DNA of 45,722 bases from Cristatella mucedo (Eukaryota > Bryozoa > Phylactolaemata > Cristatellidae): contig WPIO01000440.1 in assembly GCA_009760855.2 (NCBI GenBank), forward strand, positions 1-45,722. Reading direction: 5' to 3'. A model generated the notes under the pieces. The model worked only from the letters and a program-made list of their open reading frames with translations, had not been told where the DNA came from and did no database searches. Below are positions 22,250-33,870 of this stretch, piece by piece; positions within the stretch are counted from its first letter, which is position 1; every line of letters starts with the position of its first letter. The translations under genes were made by a program, and so were the position numbers.

Positions 22250-23210
22250 CCCAGGTAAGAACAACCTGTTTTTCCACTTCTATATTGATGGTTAGCAGCA
22301 GTACCTATGCTTTGATTCCTCACGAATTATGTATTTCAGAATTCAACACTTAGATGGGACCAACCTTAAAGTTAGAAAACCGTATTGCCAATTTGGCTGT
22401 CATGATTAAATCTAGAACGCTCCGAAACTAAAAAATCTACACTACCAAATAAGCTGTGCTAGCATAGCTCCAGTAGAAAGCATACGAAATATACAGCAGA
22501 TGTCCTCTCCCAAAGTAACATTTCACTAGACGACTACATCAGCTCCTCAGTCAAGTCTGCCTGCTTTCAGTTTCGTAATATCCCAGAAAATGGGCATGTC
22601 CAGACAGTGATACTGCATCCACAATGGTCCATGCATTTGGTATAGCAAGCTTATGTAACTCACTGTTTGCAGGTCTTCTCTTCTGAGCAATAAAGTGCAG
22701 TCAGGCGCTTACACTTGGTGTAGAAATCTGAAGCTACGCTTGTCTGTTATGAGCGTTTTAGTTGCCACATCAACCACTTCACAGTACTCCAGCCTGCAGT
22801 GTCTCCCAATCTAACATCTATCGACAGCAAGATAGCATCACTAACCTTTAGGTCCCTTTATCCTCTGGCTCCAGCCAACCTATATGTACTAATTACCAAT
22901 CAGTCTTACTAATTTGTCGTACTCATTTTTGACTCAAACAATGCAGTAATGCCTCCAACCAAGCTCAGATCCCTTGCGGATAGTGTCTTTACTTTGTATG
23001 CTCCCAAAGAATGGGACTGACTCCCGACTGGCAAACTACATCCCCTTGACTTTATGACATCTAAAATGAGCTAGAGAATTGTTTCGCAAAGTAATTACTG
23101 ATCCGTGTAAGGTTTTCTTTGAGCGTCAGTGCATTTTAACGCAAACCATTGTATGCATGCAGACTGTGCGTCTGTAAATGACCGTGCGGTCAGGCTTACT
23201 TTACAGCGTT
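22250..23210 (+). mobile_element. Very decayed LINE-A copy
   Basis: Alignable by eye to LINE-A from the RT active site ('HFYIDG' at 22277-22293, where others have HFYxDN) through 'SLxDYISSSVKSACFQFRNI' (22530-22580), 'RLSVMSVLVATSTTSQ' (22735-22790), and the 'SFRSLYPLAPA' and 'PKEWDxLPTG' regions to the 3' UTR at about 23200. No hairpin or tail remains. Its divergence is greater than in any other LINE-A copy here. Confidence 0.7.
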
Positions 23211-25280
23211 TTTGAATTGGCTACAAAGACGTCACAACGATGGTGCTACTTACGTTTTTGTAAGTACGATATTTATTGAGAGGAGTTGGTTACACATTGT
23301 ATGAACTTCAAACGTTTAAAAGCCACGGATCTCCCAAACATAGCCTGCTGAATTTTGAAACTGTAAGTGCTATTTTATTGCGAATGAGGCTAACAACAAA
23401 TATGCATTTCTCCAAGTGTGTATTGCTATGCCTGCATGGGTCAAGGCAACTGTTAAGTCGGTAGGAACAATAGGAGAGTTATATTAGCCGACCGAGTTGA
23501 TGGAAAATAGTTGGAAAGTATGTGCATAGTAGTTTGAGCCACTAGTGGTGGTTGTACGATTAGTCGGTCTGGCAAGGGCTGAAGCAGCATCGATGTAGTC
23601 CGGTCTTTGTACTGACGGTCAAGCTCAGTCAGATAACGCTTGGAGTATGCCTAGGTCTTGCAGGCATTTTGCCTGCGTGTAAATTGCGTCCGTCTCATTG
23701 CTCAAAATTCATGCGTGTTTTGTAAACTTGTGGCGTGCTAAGTCAGACAGATTAGAGTTATTTGGATATTTATTAATCGCAGCATCTGAATGGTAACGGC
23801 TAATAACCTGTTTTGATGATCGCTGGCTAGTTGACAAAAGAGCGAAAACAATTGGTTAATTAATTATTTGAGGCTTTGAACCGGGCAGAAATGGAGCGAC
23901 AGATCTCGCGTCTGCCCTTGAAAGGTGAGATTTGGGCACCTTGCGAGAGAAAACTGTAAGCCTTTGTTAGCTGCGGGTGCCTGTAAACCTCAATCACTGC
24001 CGAATAGGCTCCTCTGTGCTTTAAATGTGCGACACTTTTTACCGCAAGGTATGTGTACTCACCACTTATCTCGTATTCCGCTGCTGTCGGCGTACCTGCG
24101 TGTTTCGGTAATGCATATAAAAATCGTTTGCCGTGACTTCCTACATTGGCGCTTTTCCAATAGTTTTAAGGATTAGCATTAACTATCACTGCTACGAGCA
24201 CTTAGATGGCAGTCCACATGTGGCGGATGCGGAAGCCATTGCACATCGTGTATAACATTGGTACCGAGCAAAATACTCACTACATGTTGATAATATTTTA
24301 GCAAAGCCCTTGGAATGATTAGGAAATTTTTAAAAAAATGAGCAATTTTAGTTTAGTTATCCCTTGCATAGCTCTGAAACATATTCTTCGCAAGAATTTT
24401 TGTGAGTATTTTTCAGGAAAATCCACGGCTGCCGTCCATAGCAATTGCTCTAAGGAAAGCACTTCATCAAGTCAAATACCTGGAACTATGGAGATAGCTA
24501 CGTACACTATCTCACATCATACTTCCAGTTGAATTAATTGTTTACAGTATTCACGTGATGCCAAGTTCTGTAGTTTGTGGAGCTGAACATTTGAATGTTC
24601 CTCAAATAGATAAGTCAATTAAAAATTGAAGAAAATTAATATGAATGGCCTCCGATTCAGTTGAAATATATTCTACATTCACGCACTCTGCTCATCGGGC
24701 AATCGATGACGATCCGTTTTATCAACTTATTTTTATTTGTTTTCGAAACTGATAAATTAAGACAGTGCTTTTTTCAGTAGACTCTACACAATTGTCTTTC
24801 AGGGAAACCATTTCTCAAGCCCAGCATATTTTTTCTCTGAGAAAACGTACTTGGAATCTTTCAACAGTCCGCCAAATCATTCATCATTAAACTGAAAATT
24901 AATTAGAGCTGAATGAATTACATTTTTGAAAAAAATTAACAGGCTCTCTCTACGCTAAACTTAACGTCGAAAGTCTCATGAATGTTATGGTATACCGGGT
25001 GCTAAGCAAAATACCAAATGATGAATCATGAATATTTTCGTCTGAGTCAAATGCTTCCACGCTTCTATGTTAAGAAACTAAGCAGCACTTTTCTCAAAAA
25101 TAATCGCAATCGGCTGCAGTGAACAATAAACTAAATCGTTATCTAGCAGATATTCAATCCTGGGATTTCTACAAATTTCCTTTACTATACGATGGTAAAA
25201 CCGGGCCACTAACATACAGCACACTCTAAGCGTGCACTCTATGCTGACTAGCAAAGTTAGTATGTTTTGCTTAGCTGTCA
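23211..25280. other. No clear feature; weak tRNA-like site
   Basis: About 2 kb without recognised genes. At 23873-23890 the minus strand has 'GCCCGGTTCAAAGCCTC', a good B box, with 'GCAAGGTGCCCAAATCTC' upstream (23925-23945) as a possible SINE relic. The 83-codon frame at 23925-24176 and the 96-codon minus frame at 25078-25368 carry no recognised motif; the latter overlaps the start of unit B. Confidence 0.3.
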
Positions 25281-27611
25281 CGTGATATTCACAACAAGTT
25301 TGGAATTTAGGTATCCTCTTCGATAATAGCTTACATTTGTAACGCTTAGTGCGAAGGACTGCTTCCAATAATTGCTGTGAATGGGGATTCTAGTGTGAGA
25401 TTAGGGACTTTCTGCTTCGTTGGATGGCTAAAAAGGTAGTTAGCTACTAAGATACGTCTAGGCTGGGTACCTGTAGTTCAGTTGATGCAAAGCTTACTTA
25501 AAGGTCTTACGCCTTGGCGGCTGTTGACGCACGTAGCTGAAAGTTACACATAAAATCCTTGAAGTGTATCTACATTTCCCTTTGGCTGAGGTAAATGCGG
25601 TGGCTCTGGGTTGATTATGGGATAATGAGCTAAATAGTTACTGCAAGGCTGGTAAGGCGTAATGGTAAAGGATCTCGCTTTGAATTAAGGTCAAGGTGAA
25701 TAATATTTGAAGGCTGAGTCAGGGCTAGAGTCAAGTGGCATACGTCAAGCACCTGAATCGCGATTAAGTTATCTTATAGCGCTATATAATGAGTTATATA
25801 TTTGTATTATATATTGACACTGAACTAGCCACCAAGTCTTGGCTTAGCTAATTTCTACGTAGCTCAACTCATGCACGCGTTTCTCACTCAGTGTGCAATC
25901 ATGTTACCCATGAAACACAAGTTGGCTTTTCAGTGATTTCGCTTAAAGATCAATATTGACCAACAAATAAAATCTGATGATTAATGACTCTGGATTCACG
26001 TATTCAACTATTTCCCCAGGACATACGTTCGGCGGCGGACTATATCGAATTTTTCGAGCTGACCCGGGCTCTGAATTCCGTGCTATTTACTTCCCCCCCC
26101 CCCCCGACTGCCATCCTTACTCACCTTCGCAATCTATCTTTTCGGCTGGGGATGAAGCCTCTTGGCTACCGAATTCCGACCTCATGCCAATGAGGCTTGG
26201 AATGCGCTACAATGAAAAGTAGTGTATCATCTAATTTCTCATCCTAGCTTTTTGACATTGTATATGTAGGTAAATCACACCATTCTTCAATCACTTTGCT
26301 GTCATTCTTCGTATCATGGCCAGAACGGATGACATGGTGCTGGCTATTGTCCAGTATAATTTATCGTCTAGTCCTCAACAGTATCCGAGACCTTCTATTG
26401 CAAGACCTTTACTGATAAAAATTATATATCACATAAGCCTAGCTTTTATATGGGTTGAACTGCCCTTTTTTGGTCTTGTGTATTCAATGACGTTAAGCAG
26501 TCACGTTCAAGTAATTACAGCATATACTGCTGCATGCTAACTCTGCCAGTCCTGGGTATGTTGTTGTTACCTATTTATTCCGCAGTTATTTAAAGAGTTA
26601 TTCCAGATAATTTCGTTATTGGCATTTGCAGGTTGCTGCTGCAGCGATCTAGGAACCGATCAGGCTCACTGTGCGTGTCACAAATCACCTGTCTTCGGCA
26701 ACACCATACTGCCAAAGGGCACCGTTATTTAATACTGCTGCTGCTTCCAAGAGACGCTATACTTGACTTACTAGGACAAGGCAGACCGAAGAGTACAAGA
26801 GCCTCAAAGGAATGAACCTAGTATATTCAGTCCTCAATAGTCAGTCTCCGGTTTATCGTAGGAACTTTGCATCGTTATAAAAGTGGAGGTATACAAAGAA
26901 GCTAGTAAAATAGGAAACCCCCAATCCAAATAATATTCCAAATTTCCAAAGAATCCAAAACGAAACAGCCTATATGCTCATACCGCTGTCTTATCGAAAA
27001 ATGGCGGATAAAGACAAGTTACGTCAAAGCAATCATTTTTCCAGTCACATTCAAAACTGTCAAAAATCAAAGGCAAAGACCCAAGAAAGCGGCTCGCTTT
27101 GCTCAATCGCGTGTCTCTCCTTAGATAGTTAAAAAAAGATGCAGGACGAACGTTTATCTGACCGGGCAGGGATATACGATTCGCTTGCTTGCTTAAGTAA
27201 TGCACTGGACACTCACTTTTTTTTGCTATGCCTAAACTGTGTAGTTTAGTGTTACTGATGCTACTAGTGACGTGGTACTGGCCGTACAGAGAGGCAGTAT
27301 CCTTACCTGCTATGGTCGAGCTAGGTGTTTTACTTAGCCCAATTATGGTAGCACGCCAATAAGATTCTTATGCTTTCCTTAAACCGTAGATCCATTTCGC
27401 TACTGAACCCCCGTTCTTGAAATTTTCTCGACCTACTTATCCGAAAAAGGAAGGATGTGGCAAAGTAATCTGAATTCATGCAGGAGCCTCTTTAGCTGCC
27501 CGGCAGTCGGGAATTTATCTGGATTTTTGTAAGCCCTTTGTCTAACCTTTGGCCTCGCATTTCACAGAGAAATATGTTGCGTTCCGGCAGACACTCGTTT
27601 GAACAGCCACC
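25281..27611 (+). mobile_element. Unit B: degenerate LINE-B-like copy, partner of A
   Basis: Direct repeat of 17559-19883, starting at 'GTGATATTCAC' and ending at 'GAACAGCCAC'. It keeps slightly more readable RT C-terminus: the 69-codon frame at 25984-26193 ('RIQLFPQDIRSAADYIEFF' and onward) aligns with LINE-B 'NSLPQFLRNDIYSPTAEYG' and beyond. It carries the same SINE as A at the same place. A 13-C run (26093-26105) is not present in A, which has CCCTCCCCC. The remainder (26220-27611) is non-coding and shared with A, C and D. Confidence 0.7.
25645..25815 (+). mobile_element. SINE inserted in unit B
   Basis: Orthologous to the SINE in unit A: 'GGCTGGTAAGGCGTAATGG', B-box relic 'CAGGGCTAGAGTCAAG', 'GTCAAGCACCTGAATCGCGA', 'CTTATAGCGCTATATAATGA'. 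The hairpin's 3' arm (AGCGCT) is better kept than in A. Confidence 0.65.
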
Positions 27612-28146
27612 AGACACACACTTGAGCTGAAAAATTAAGCACGCCATCTGATTTGCGATAATTCCAGAAAAATTGCCTTACTCAATAGAATGATTCGTCG
27701 GACCAAAGAAAGCGGCGTTTGAAACAGGTATTTTTCAGTTCATTTTAAAAGCCTTTAAGTCAGGAGATATTTTGACATTAGTTTATAATGTGAGAATTTG
27801 AGTGCAAAGACGCCGATGGCTAAGTTTCCGAAGGATTATCTTTAATAAATTCGTAGGTTTTCGCCAGGTTATGAGCACAGCAGCAAGACCAGTGTATCTA
27901 TGCTTAAAGGCTGTTGTAGTTAACGTATACAATCAAGTAGCAGAACGGGCTATAAATTAGGAGAGCCTCTTCTTCAATTTAGCACGTAATCTTTGATGGT
28001 TCGGAGCTGGATCTTCGATAACCACGTAGTTGTCAGTCTGCAAAGCAACATTCATGCGATATATCTCAAGGACTTGCAGGGCAGATTACAACTTGCCAGT
28101 ATTTTGATCATACAGTTATAAGATTTTAAAACCCTAGACTCTGAAA
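27612..28146. other. No recognisable feature
   Basis: About 530 bp between unit B and the next open frame. Nothing recognised. Confidence 0.4.
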
Positions 28147-28404
28147 ATGCTAGATCCTACAGGCATGAACTCAAGAAATAGTAGAAATCTCCCGGGCTAC
28201 CGTAATTTAGCCATCACGGCCCTTATTAAAGTTATTGGCCCCCTCTCAGGATGGGCCGGCTTCGACAGCCAGAATGCCGTTGGGGTGGCATCTGCAAGAA
28301 GATTTGGGCAGTTTATTTGGGATACAGTCGGTAAGAAAATATCTCGTGAGCTAAGCAAAGGTGATTTGCAGACCGACTCAGTGGAATTGGTTGGAGCAGC
28401 GTGA
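28147..28404 (+). CDS. Unassigned 85-codon open frame, higher GC
   Basis: The frame contains 'NLAITALIKVIGPLSGWAGF', then 'DSQNAVGVASARRFGQFIWD' and a charged C-terminus, ending in TGA. Its base composition is richer in GC than the flanks and no LINE/Gypsy motif is recognised. An open frame of similar length exists on the opposite strand, so coding direction is uncertain. A possible acceptor ('AAAACCCTAG') lies just upstream at about 28135. It could be a terminal exon, a TE fragment, or chance. Confidence 0.25.
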   Translation: MLDPTGMNSRNSRNLPGYRNLAITALIKVIGPLSGWAGFDSQNAVGVASARRFGQFIWDTVGKKISRELSKGDLQTDSVELVGAA

Positions 28405-28536
28405 CTTACTTACACCCTGCTAATACTATCAACAGGCACGTGTACCGTTTATATATTGTGTAACGTAGATTTTACAGGGTTGCATTGCATCTGTGGCCCG
28501 CTGCCTAGGTAAATGAACATTTGCATAGCAAAGATG

Positions 28537-28828
28537 CTGCTTTTTAGCACAATTACAGTAATATTATTAATAATAACCCACTTGATAAAGCACAATCAGA
28601 GTACTCAATCTTTTTCTAGGCGCTTTAAATTTGCTGCAAAGGGAAATGCAATTGATGAGAAATTACACACAGGAACCTAGAACTGCTTTTTAGCATAATT
28701 ACAATAATATTATTAATAATAACCCACTTGATAAAGCACAATCAGAGTACTCAATCTTTTTCTAGGCGCTTTAAATTTGCTGCAAAGGGAAATGCAATTG
28801 ATGAGAAATTACACACAGGAACCTAGAA
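28537..28828 (-). repeat. 146 bp tandem duplication of a LINE-A 3' end
   Basis: 28537-28682 and 28683-28828 are adjacent copies differing at only two positions (CACAATTACAG versus CATAATTACAA). Each contains a minus-strand LINE-A terminus: ATT-rich tail, 'ACTTGATAAAGCACAATCAG', 'TTTTTCTAGGCGCTTTAAAT' and 'TGCTGCAAAGGGAAATGCAA'. The hairpin's 3' arm has mutated in both copies (AAAGCACAAT instead of AAAGCGCCCT), so the duplication happened after that decay. Confidence 0.9.
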
Positions 28829-28884
28829 CTAGGCCAAGGTGAGAGATAAGTAATATGTAGAAATAAGTCATAAATTTGTGTATC

Positions 28885-29005
28885 ACCATGAAAGAACTCA
28901 ATCTCTATTCAGGCGCCTCATGTGTGCCATGGGGCTCAAGCCCACGATCTTGGCCAGACCGTGGTTGGGGTGAGCACCTTAGTGACTGGGCCAAATCAGC
29001 TCAGC
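28885..29005 (-). mobile_element. tRNA-derived SINE with partial LINE-like tail
   Basis: Minus strand: 'TTTGGCCCAGTCACTAAGG' (A box), 'TGCTCACCCCAACCACGGTC', 'GTGGGCTTGAGCCCC' (B box), 'GAGGCGCCTGAATAGAGA' and 'TTGAGTTCTTTC'. The same order as at 41.5 kb. The tail's 3' arm and ATT run are missing. Confidence 0.75.
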
Positions 29006-29014
29006 AAAGAAAGA

Positions 29015-29097
29015 ACTTGTCAGGGTTTTGAACCCGGGACATCTTGGAGGCTAAGCGACAATGATACATCTCCATACCAACAGGCCTACGCTTCTGA
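29015..29097 (-). repeat. Second tRNA-like head directly upstream of the SINE
   Basis: Minus strand: 'CTGTTGGTATGGAGATG' (weak A box), 'TCGCTTAGCCTCC', 'CCCGGGTTCAAAACCC' (very good B box at 29032-29047). It is followed within about 30 bp by the head of the 28885-29005 SINE on the same strand, giving a dimer-like arrangement. Confidence 0.5.
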
Positions 29098-29099
29098 AT

Positions 29100-29185
29100 A
29101 TAACATAATAATATTATTATTACATTTGCATAGCGCCATCAGAGAACAGAATCTCTTTCTGGGCACTTTCCGGATGCTGTATAGA
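29100..29185 (-). mobile_element. LINE-A/SINE 3' end fragment
   Basis: ATT-rich tail 'AATAATATTATTATT' at 29105-29120, then 'GCATAGCGCCATCAGAGAAC' and 'AATCTCTTTCTGGGCACTTT' (hairpin halves), 'GATGCTGTATAGAAAG' (3' UTR). Minus-strand terminus, truncated. Confidence 0.65.
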
Positions 29186-29322
29186 AAGTATAATCAAATA
29201 ATTGGTGGTAACGTCAACAAGTTGCAGGGATAGTGAGACTAGATGCTTAGAGGAGCCCCTTCTTTATCATATCAACACCCTTCAACGGAATATATATATG
29301 TATAAGCCTTAAGCAAGGTTTT

Positions 29323-31177
29323 CCAATGCGGTTCGTAGTTTTGCAAGAATAACAATTTAGCCGGGTACTTGTTATATCGCCAGGTTGTGAATCATTCAGT
29401 TACGTGGTCAACAGGGAGTCGCAGAAAACATTTCCGAGCAACGAACATCACTCTCTGGCACTAAGGAAAAGTCTATACTGCTGTGAAAATAAAAACTGTC
29501 GTCAATTAATTTTTAAATGGACTGTCTTCTTATTACCCTCAACATGACAAACTCTGCAGCCTCCTATTTTAAATTTTACAAGGCTCGTCAGATACTGCTG
29601 GTATAATAAAATGAAACTAAAAACTAAAAAGAGTTAGAAAGCTTTTCAAATTGGTCAAGCTGTAAAGCGACATAATGATGTCAACGAAATATAAGTGTTC
29701 TCTTCCTTAACCACTAAAAGTATGAAAGCGTCCTTAGATGTACTGGTTGCATAGCTAGCCACCAGGTTAGATCTCTGAGTGAGATAAGAGACTTTTTACC
29801 TAGGTGGATTGTAAAAAAAATCAAACTAGCTACATAATCACGGCTGGGTTGCTTTAATTCTGATTTCTTTCTAACCAAAGAGCCTTACTTCCTGCAGCGG
29901 GTGATGCCTGCTGCTGAAAGGTTTGTATAAAATTCCAAGAAATTGACCCTCCAGGGCCTACTGCTGAAGGAGACTCAATGAATCAAATTGATAGGTGGAC
30001 GAAGAGCTCAATTCTTACTGTGAGCCACAGCCAGCACGTACTGACTTAGCTACGTTTCATACAGCTTAACTCGTGCACACGTCTCAGCCTTCTTCTGGCG
30101 TAAGGTAATCTGTAAGTCATACACGGAATTTGCAGTAAATAGCCTTAATCACCGTTGGAGATCGAAGCTTATATTTGCAGATTAGCTACAGTCACCCTTA
30201 CTTCCACGATTCTTTAAAAACGAAATTCCTTCTGCTGCTGATTCATGAGAATTTTGTCTAGCTGTCCTAAGCTTGTACTTTCATTAATTTACTTTCTTGA
30301 CTGCCATCTTAACTCGTCCTCACGACTTGCAATCTCTTTATTTTGAGGGATATGAAGCCCCTTGGCTACGGAATGCCAACCTCAAGCGGCTCAGGCTTTG
30401 ATGTTGCTACAAAGGACACTGGCCACCTAGCTTTTTTAGCGTTGCATATGGAGATATATCAGATATATTTCTTTTCTTAGATTCTTCACCAGCATCAACC
30501 ACAGTTCATTTCAAGCCCGTTGTTAAGAAAAACGAGAGATCGGGCACGCATAGCTCTTGCACCGCTTACATCGCCCTAGCTAGTCCTTATTTATTCCATG
30601 ATGCTACTAAGTCAAGCCAATGTCACTATAGCATAAGCTACCGAGTGCTGGCTCTGCCAGTCCTAGGCCCGTTGGTGTTACCTAGTTATGCACCAGTTGT
30701 TTAAGGAGTTATTCTCGGCGATTTCATTATTTGCTTTCGGACGTAGAGCCTGCAGATACTTAACAACCGATAAGGCTCAGTGCGTGACGAAAACTACGTT
30801 TCTTTGAAAGCGAATACTTCTGAAGGGTACCTTGTTTCTTACGGCTGCTGCTTCCTGGAACGGCTGATCTTGATTCACTGACACAGGGTAGCCCACAGGA
30901 TCCAAAAGCCGCGTAGGAATGAGCATAGTAGATTATGTCCTGCAATGTTATTATAGGGTTTATTATAGTAGGTACTTTGTGCCATCTTCAGAGCTTAACT
31001 ATTGAAGCAAACTTGTCTGAACATGAAGACCCACAATCTGAATATTATTGAATGCTAACATAGAAATGAAAACAGCCTGAAGCTAATACCTATTTCATAT
31101 CAAGCACAAGCATGCATAATTTTTCCACTCTTGAATGCATTAATGAATCGGCCGTCAAAGCATTTTGTGAGTGTGTT
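29323..31177 (+). mobile_element. Unit C: LINE-B-like repeat in tandem array
   Basis: About 1.86 kb. Three parts: a head of about 370 bp also found at the start of D and E; a degenerate LINE-B RT C-terminus (one frame reads 'SEIRDFLPRWIVKKIKLAT', aligning with LINE-B '[19 protein letters not shown]') continuing to the 3' UTR-like part at 30205-30420; and a non-coding remainder shared with A, B and D. No SINE is present at the site occupied in A and B. The end passes directly into unit D. Confidence 0.65.
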
Positions 31178-31504
31178 TCTAAGGTATATGGTGGCTGTGG
31201 TAAGGATATATGGTAGTTTTGCAAGACCATGAACATGTTAAGTAGGTACTGGTGATTTCGCCAGATATATAATCATCCAGTGAAGTGGTCAACCTGGAGT
31301 CACATATATATCATTTCCGAGCAACGAACTCTCCAGCATGGAGCCGAGCCAGTTACACCAGTGAAAATCGAAGTTGTCGCGAGTTCAAGTTTCAAAATAT
31401 ACTGTCTTCTTGTTCCAATCAACATGAAAACCTCTGTAGCTTACAGTTTTAAATAATACAAGGCTCGTCAGACACTGCCGATGCGATAAATATGAAAGTT
31501 GAAA

Positions 31505-31985
31505 CAAAGCCTACATCAGTGGACCATTTTCATGGGTCTTTTGGGAAGACCTTATCTTTCACTCAGCTTGGGTTTGCAATGAGAAATCATAGGAAACAAT
31601 CTGGCTATCATTTAAAAACCTGACAATGTTGCCACTGTTAGACTGAAGAATTCAACGGTCCAAATTAAATTCAGATGCTGCCATAGACAGACGCCTTGTC
31701 CCTACCACACACTTGATGTCGCATGTCTCATAATATATATTGTACAGTAAGTGTTAAGCGATTTAACTAATGATTAACCACAAATCTGTTTACCTGGGTA
31801 CAAAAAGTTTCCCCTTTCGAATTTTACGATACGTTGCTGTACGTGTTAGTGGAAACGTCACAATCACCAACGTGAAAAACAAGCAAAATGGTTGTCAAGA
31901 AGATATTCAATCCAGAATTTCGTATAATTTCTCGTTGCTAACAATCGTACTACTGAACTCCTTGATGACTCTTAAGTCCATGGCT
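31505..31985. other. 480 bp insertion in unit D, unassigned
   Basis: Absent from unit C at the corresponding point. It contains a plus-strand frame at 31770-31988 beginning 'MINHKSVYLGTKSFPFRILR'. No hairpin tail, tRNA-like head or terminal inverted repeat could be recognised. Confidence 0.4.
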
Positions 31986-32589
31986 TGAATAAAAAAGCTC
32001 TTTAAATTGGTCACGCTGTAATGCGACCCAATGATGCCATCTAAATATAGAAGTTCTCTTCGGTAACTGCTGAAATTATGAAATCTTCCTTAGACGTGCT
32101 GGTTGCATATCTAGCCACCTGGTGAAATCTCAGAGTGAGATTTAGGACTTTTTCCCTATGCGGATTGTAAAAGAAATTCAATTGCCTACCTAGTTACGGC
32201 TGGGTTGCAATAAGTCTGATTTTTTTAAAGCTAACTAAAGAACCTATCTACTCTGCAGCTGGTGATGGATGCAGCTGAAAGCTTTGTCTAAAGTTTTAAG
32301 ACATTGAGGCACCAGGTCCTACTGCTGAAGAAGACGAAATAACTCAATATTGATAAGTAATAAGTTGACGAAGAGCTCAATTCATACTGTGAACCACAGC
32401 CAGCACGTCCTGGCTTAGCTGCGTTTGATACAGTTTAACTCGTGCACACGCTTCATGTGGCCTCAGGTCATCTATAATTCATACACTGAATTTTCAGTAA
32501 ATACTCTCAATCAAAGTTGGCGATCGAAGCTTGTTTTTTCCGGATTTTCTACATCCGCCCTTACTTTCACGATTCTTTTGCAATGACAT

Positions 32590-33870
32590 TTGTTATAATA
32601 GTAATAATGCTCTTGATAAAGCATCCTTAGTGAACTCAATCTCTTTCTAGGCGCTTTGCATTTGCTGCAAAGTGAAATGCCATTGAATGGTGATAAATAT
32701 CGTGCTTGATAAACAACATGAATAACATGGCTAGGGGTGACATGCACAAGGTCAGCATGAAAGTGTGGTTAGTGGCGGCATGCACAGTGTCAGCACTCAT
32801 AAGCACATCAAGTATAAATCACAGGGACCCACTAAATGCTGTCCTAAATAGGTAAGTTCTTTTGGTTCTTTTTAAAAGTGTTCAAGTCAGGGCGTGTTCT
32901 AACGCAAGTCGAGAGGGAGTTCCAGGCTTTAGGATCACACGAACTTAATACATGGTCTCCAAAGGATTTGAGGTTTGTACGAGGTAGTAGTAAACTGTTG
33001 GATTCCGAAAAGCGGGTGGTACGATGCTTGGCCTGGTGGGGGAGTATATCTGAGAGATAGGCTGGAGCCAAATAATGAAGTGACCTAAAAGTGAGCGACA
33101 CAAGTTAGATGTAGATCCTTTGCATGACTTGTAGCCAGTGCATGTCGGCAAGAAGTAGGGTAATGTGGCAACTGTGAAGTTCGCGACAGACAAGCCTAGC
33201 TTCAGAGTTTTGCACAAGCTGTAATCCCCTGATTGGGCATGCCGGCTGGCCAGTAAGCAGCGAGCTACAGAAATCAAGTCGGGATGTCATGAATGCGTGG
33301 ACCAACTTGGACGTGGTATCCTTATCTAAACAAGCCCGAATTTTAACAAGGTTATGAAGCTGAAAATAGGCAGATTTGACTGTGGAGCTGATATGGTCGT
33401 CTAACGAGAGGTAGCTTTGGAATATGACACCTAGATTTCGAGCTCATTCGACAGGAGATATGCTGGCAGAGCCAGTTTTGAGAGACAGCCTTTCCAACCT
33501 CTGAATCACCTTGGGTTTGTCCATAACTAGTAAGTTAGTTTTGTCATCGTTTAGTTTTAGAAAATTTGCTGCCATCCATGTGCGGATGTCATCAATGCAT
33601 GCAGCAAGTGAGTTTAGAGAATTTGAGGTGCTCGAAGGCTGGGAGGGATCAAAGCAAAGATACAACTGAGTGTTATCCACATAGAAGTGAAAGCCTAGAT
33701 TAGTCTTGGCAATCACATCAGCAAGCGGGTGAGTATAAACCGTGAAACGAATTGGACCTAGCAAGGAGCCTTGAGGTACCCCATATTTCAGAGGAACCTT
33801 AGATGATCTTTGTCCATTTATTACAACAATCTGAAGTCTCTCACTGAGATAGGACCTGAACCACTGTTGT
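32590..33870 (-). mobile_element. LINE-A copy nested in unit D
   Basis: Minus strand, 5'-truncated near RT motif B ('FRSYLSERLQIVV', 33865-33825), then 'LGPIRFTVYTHPLADVI' (106-codon frame at 33444-33764), 'FHFYVDNTQLYL', 'LNDDKTNLLVMDKPK', and after a frameshift the thumb region in frames 33105-33305 and 32844-33101. The 3' UTR, hairpin ('AAAGCGCCTAGAAAGAGA' on the minus strand) and a degraded tail lie at 32590-32700. The active site is VDN rather than ADD. Unit C supplies the empty site. Confidence 0.85.

Noticed and set aside
25078-25368. 96-codon minus ORF as a gene
   Set aside because: Overlaps the start of the LINE-B-like unit B on the opposite strand and has no recognised motif.
26093-26105. 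Run of 13 C as a functional element
   Set aside because: Replaces CCCTCCCCC of unit A; most simply slippage or a sequencing/assembly effect.
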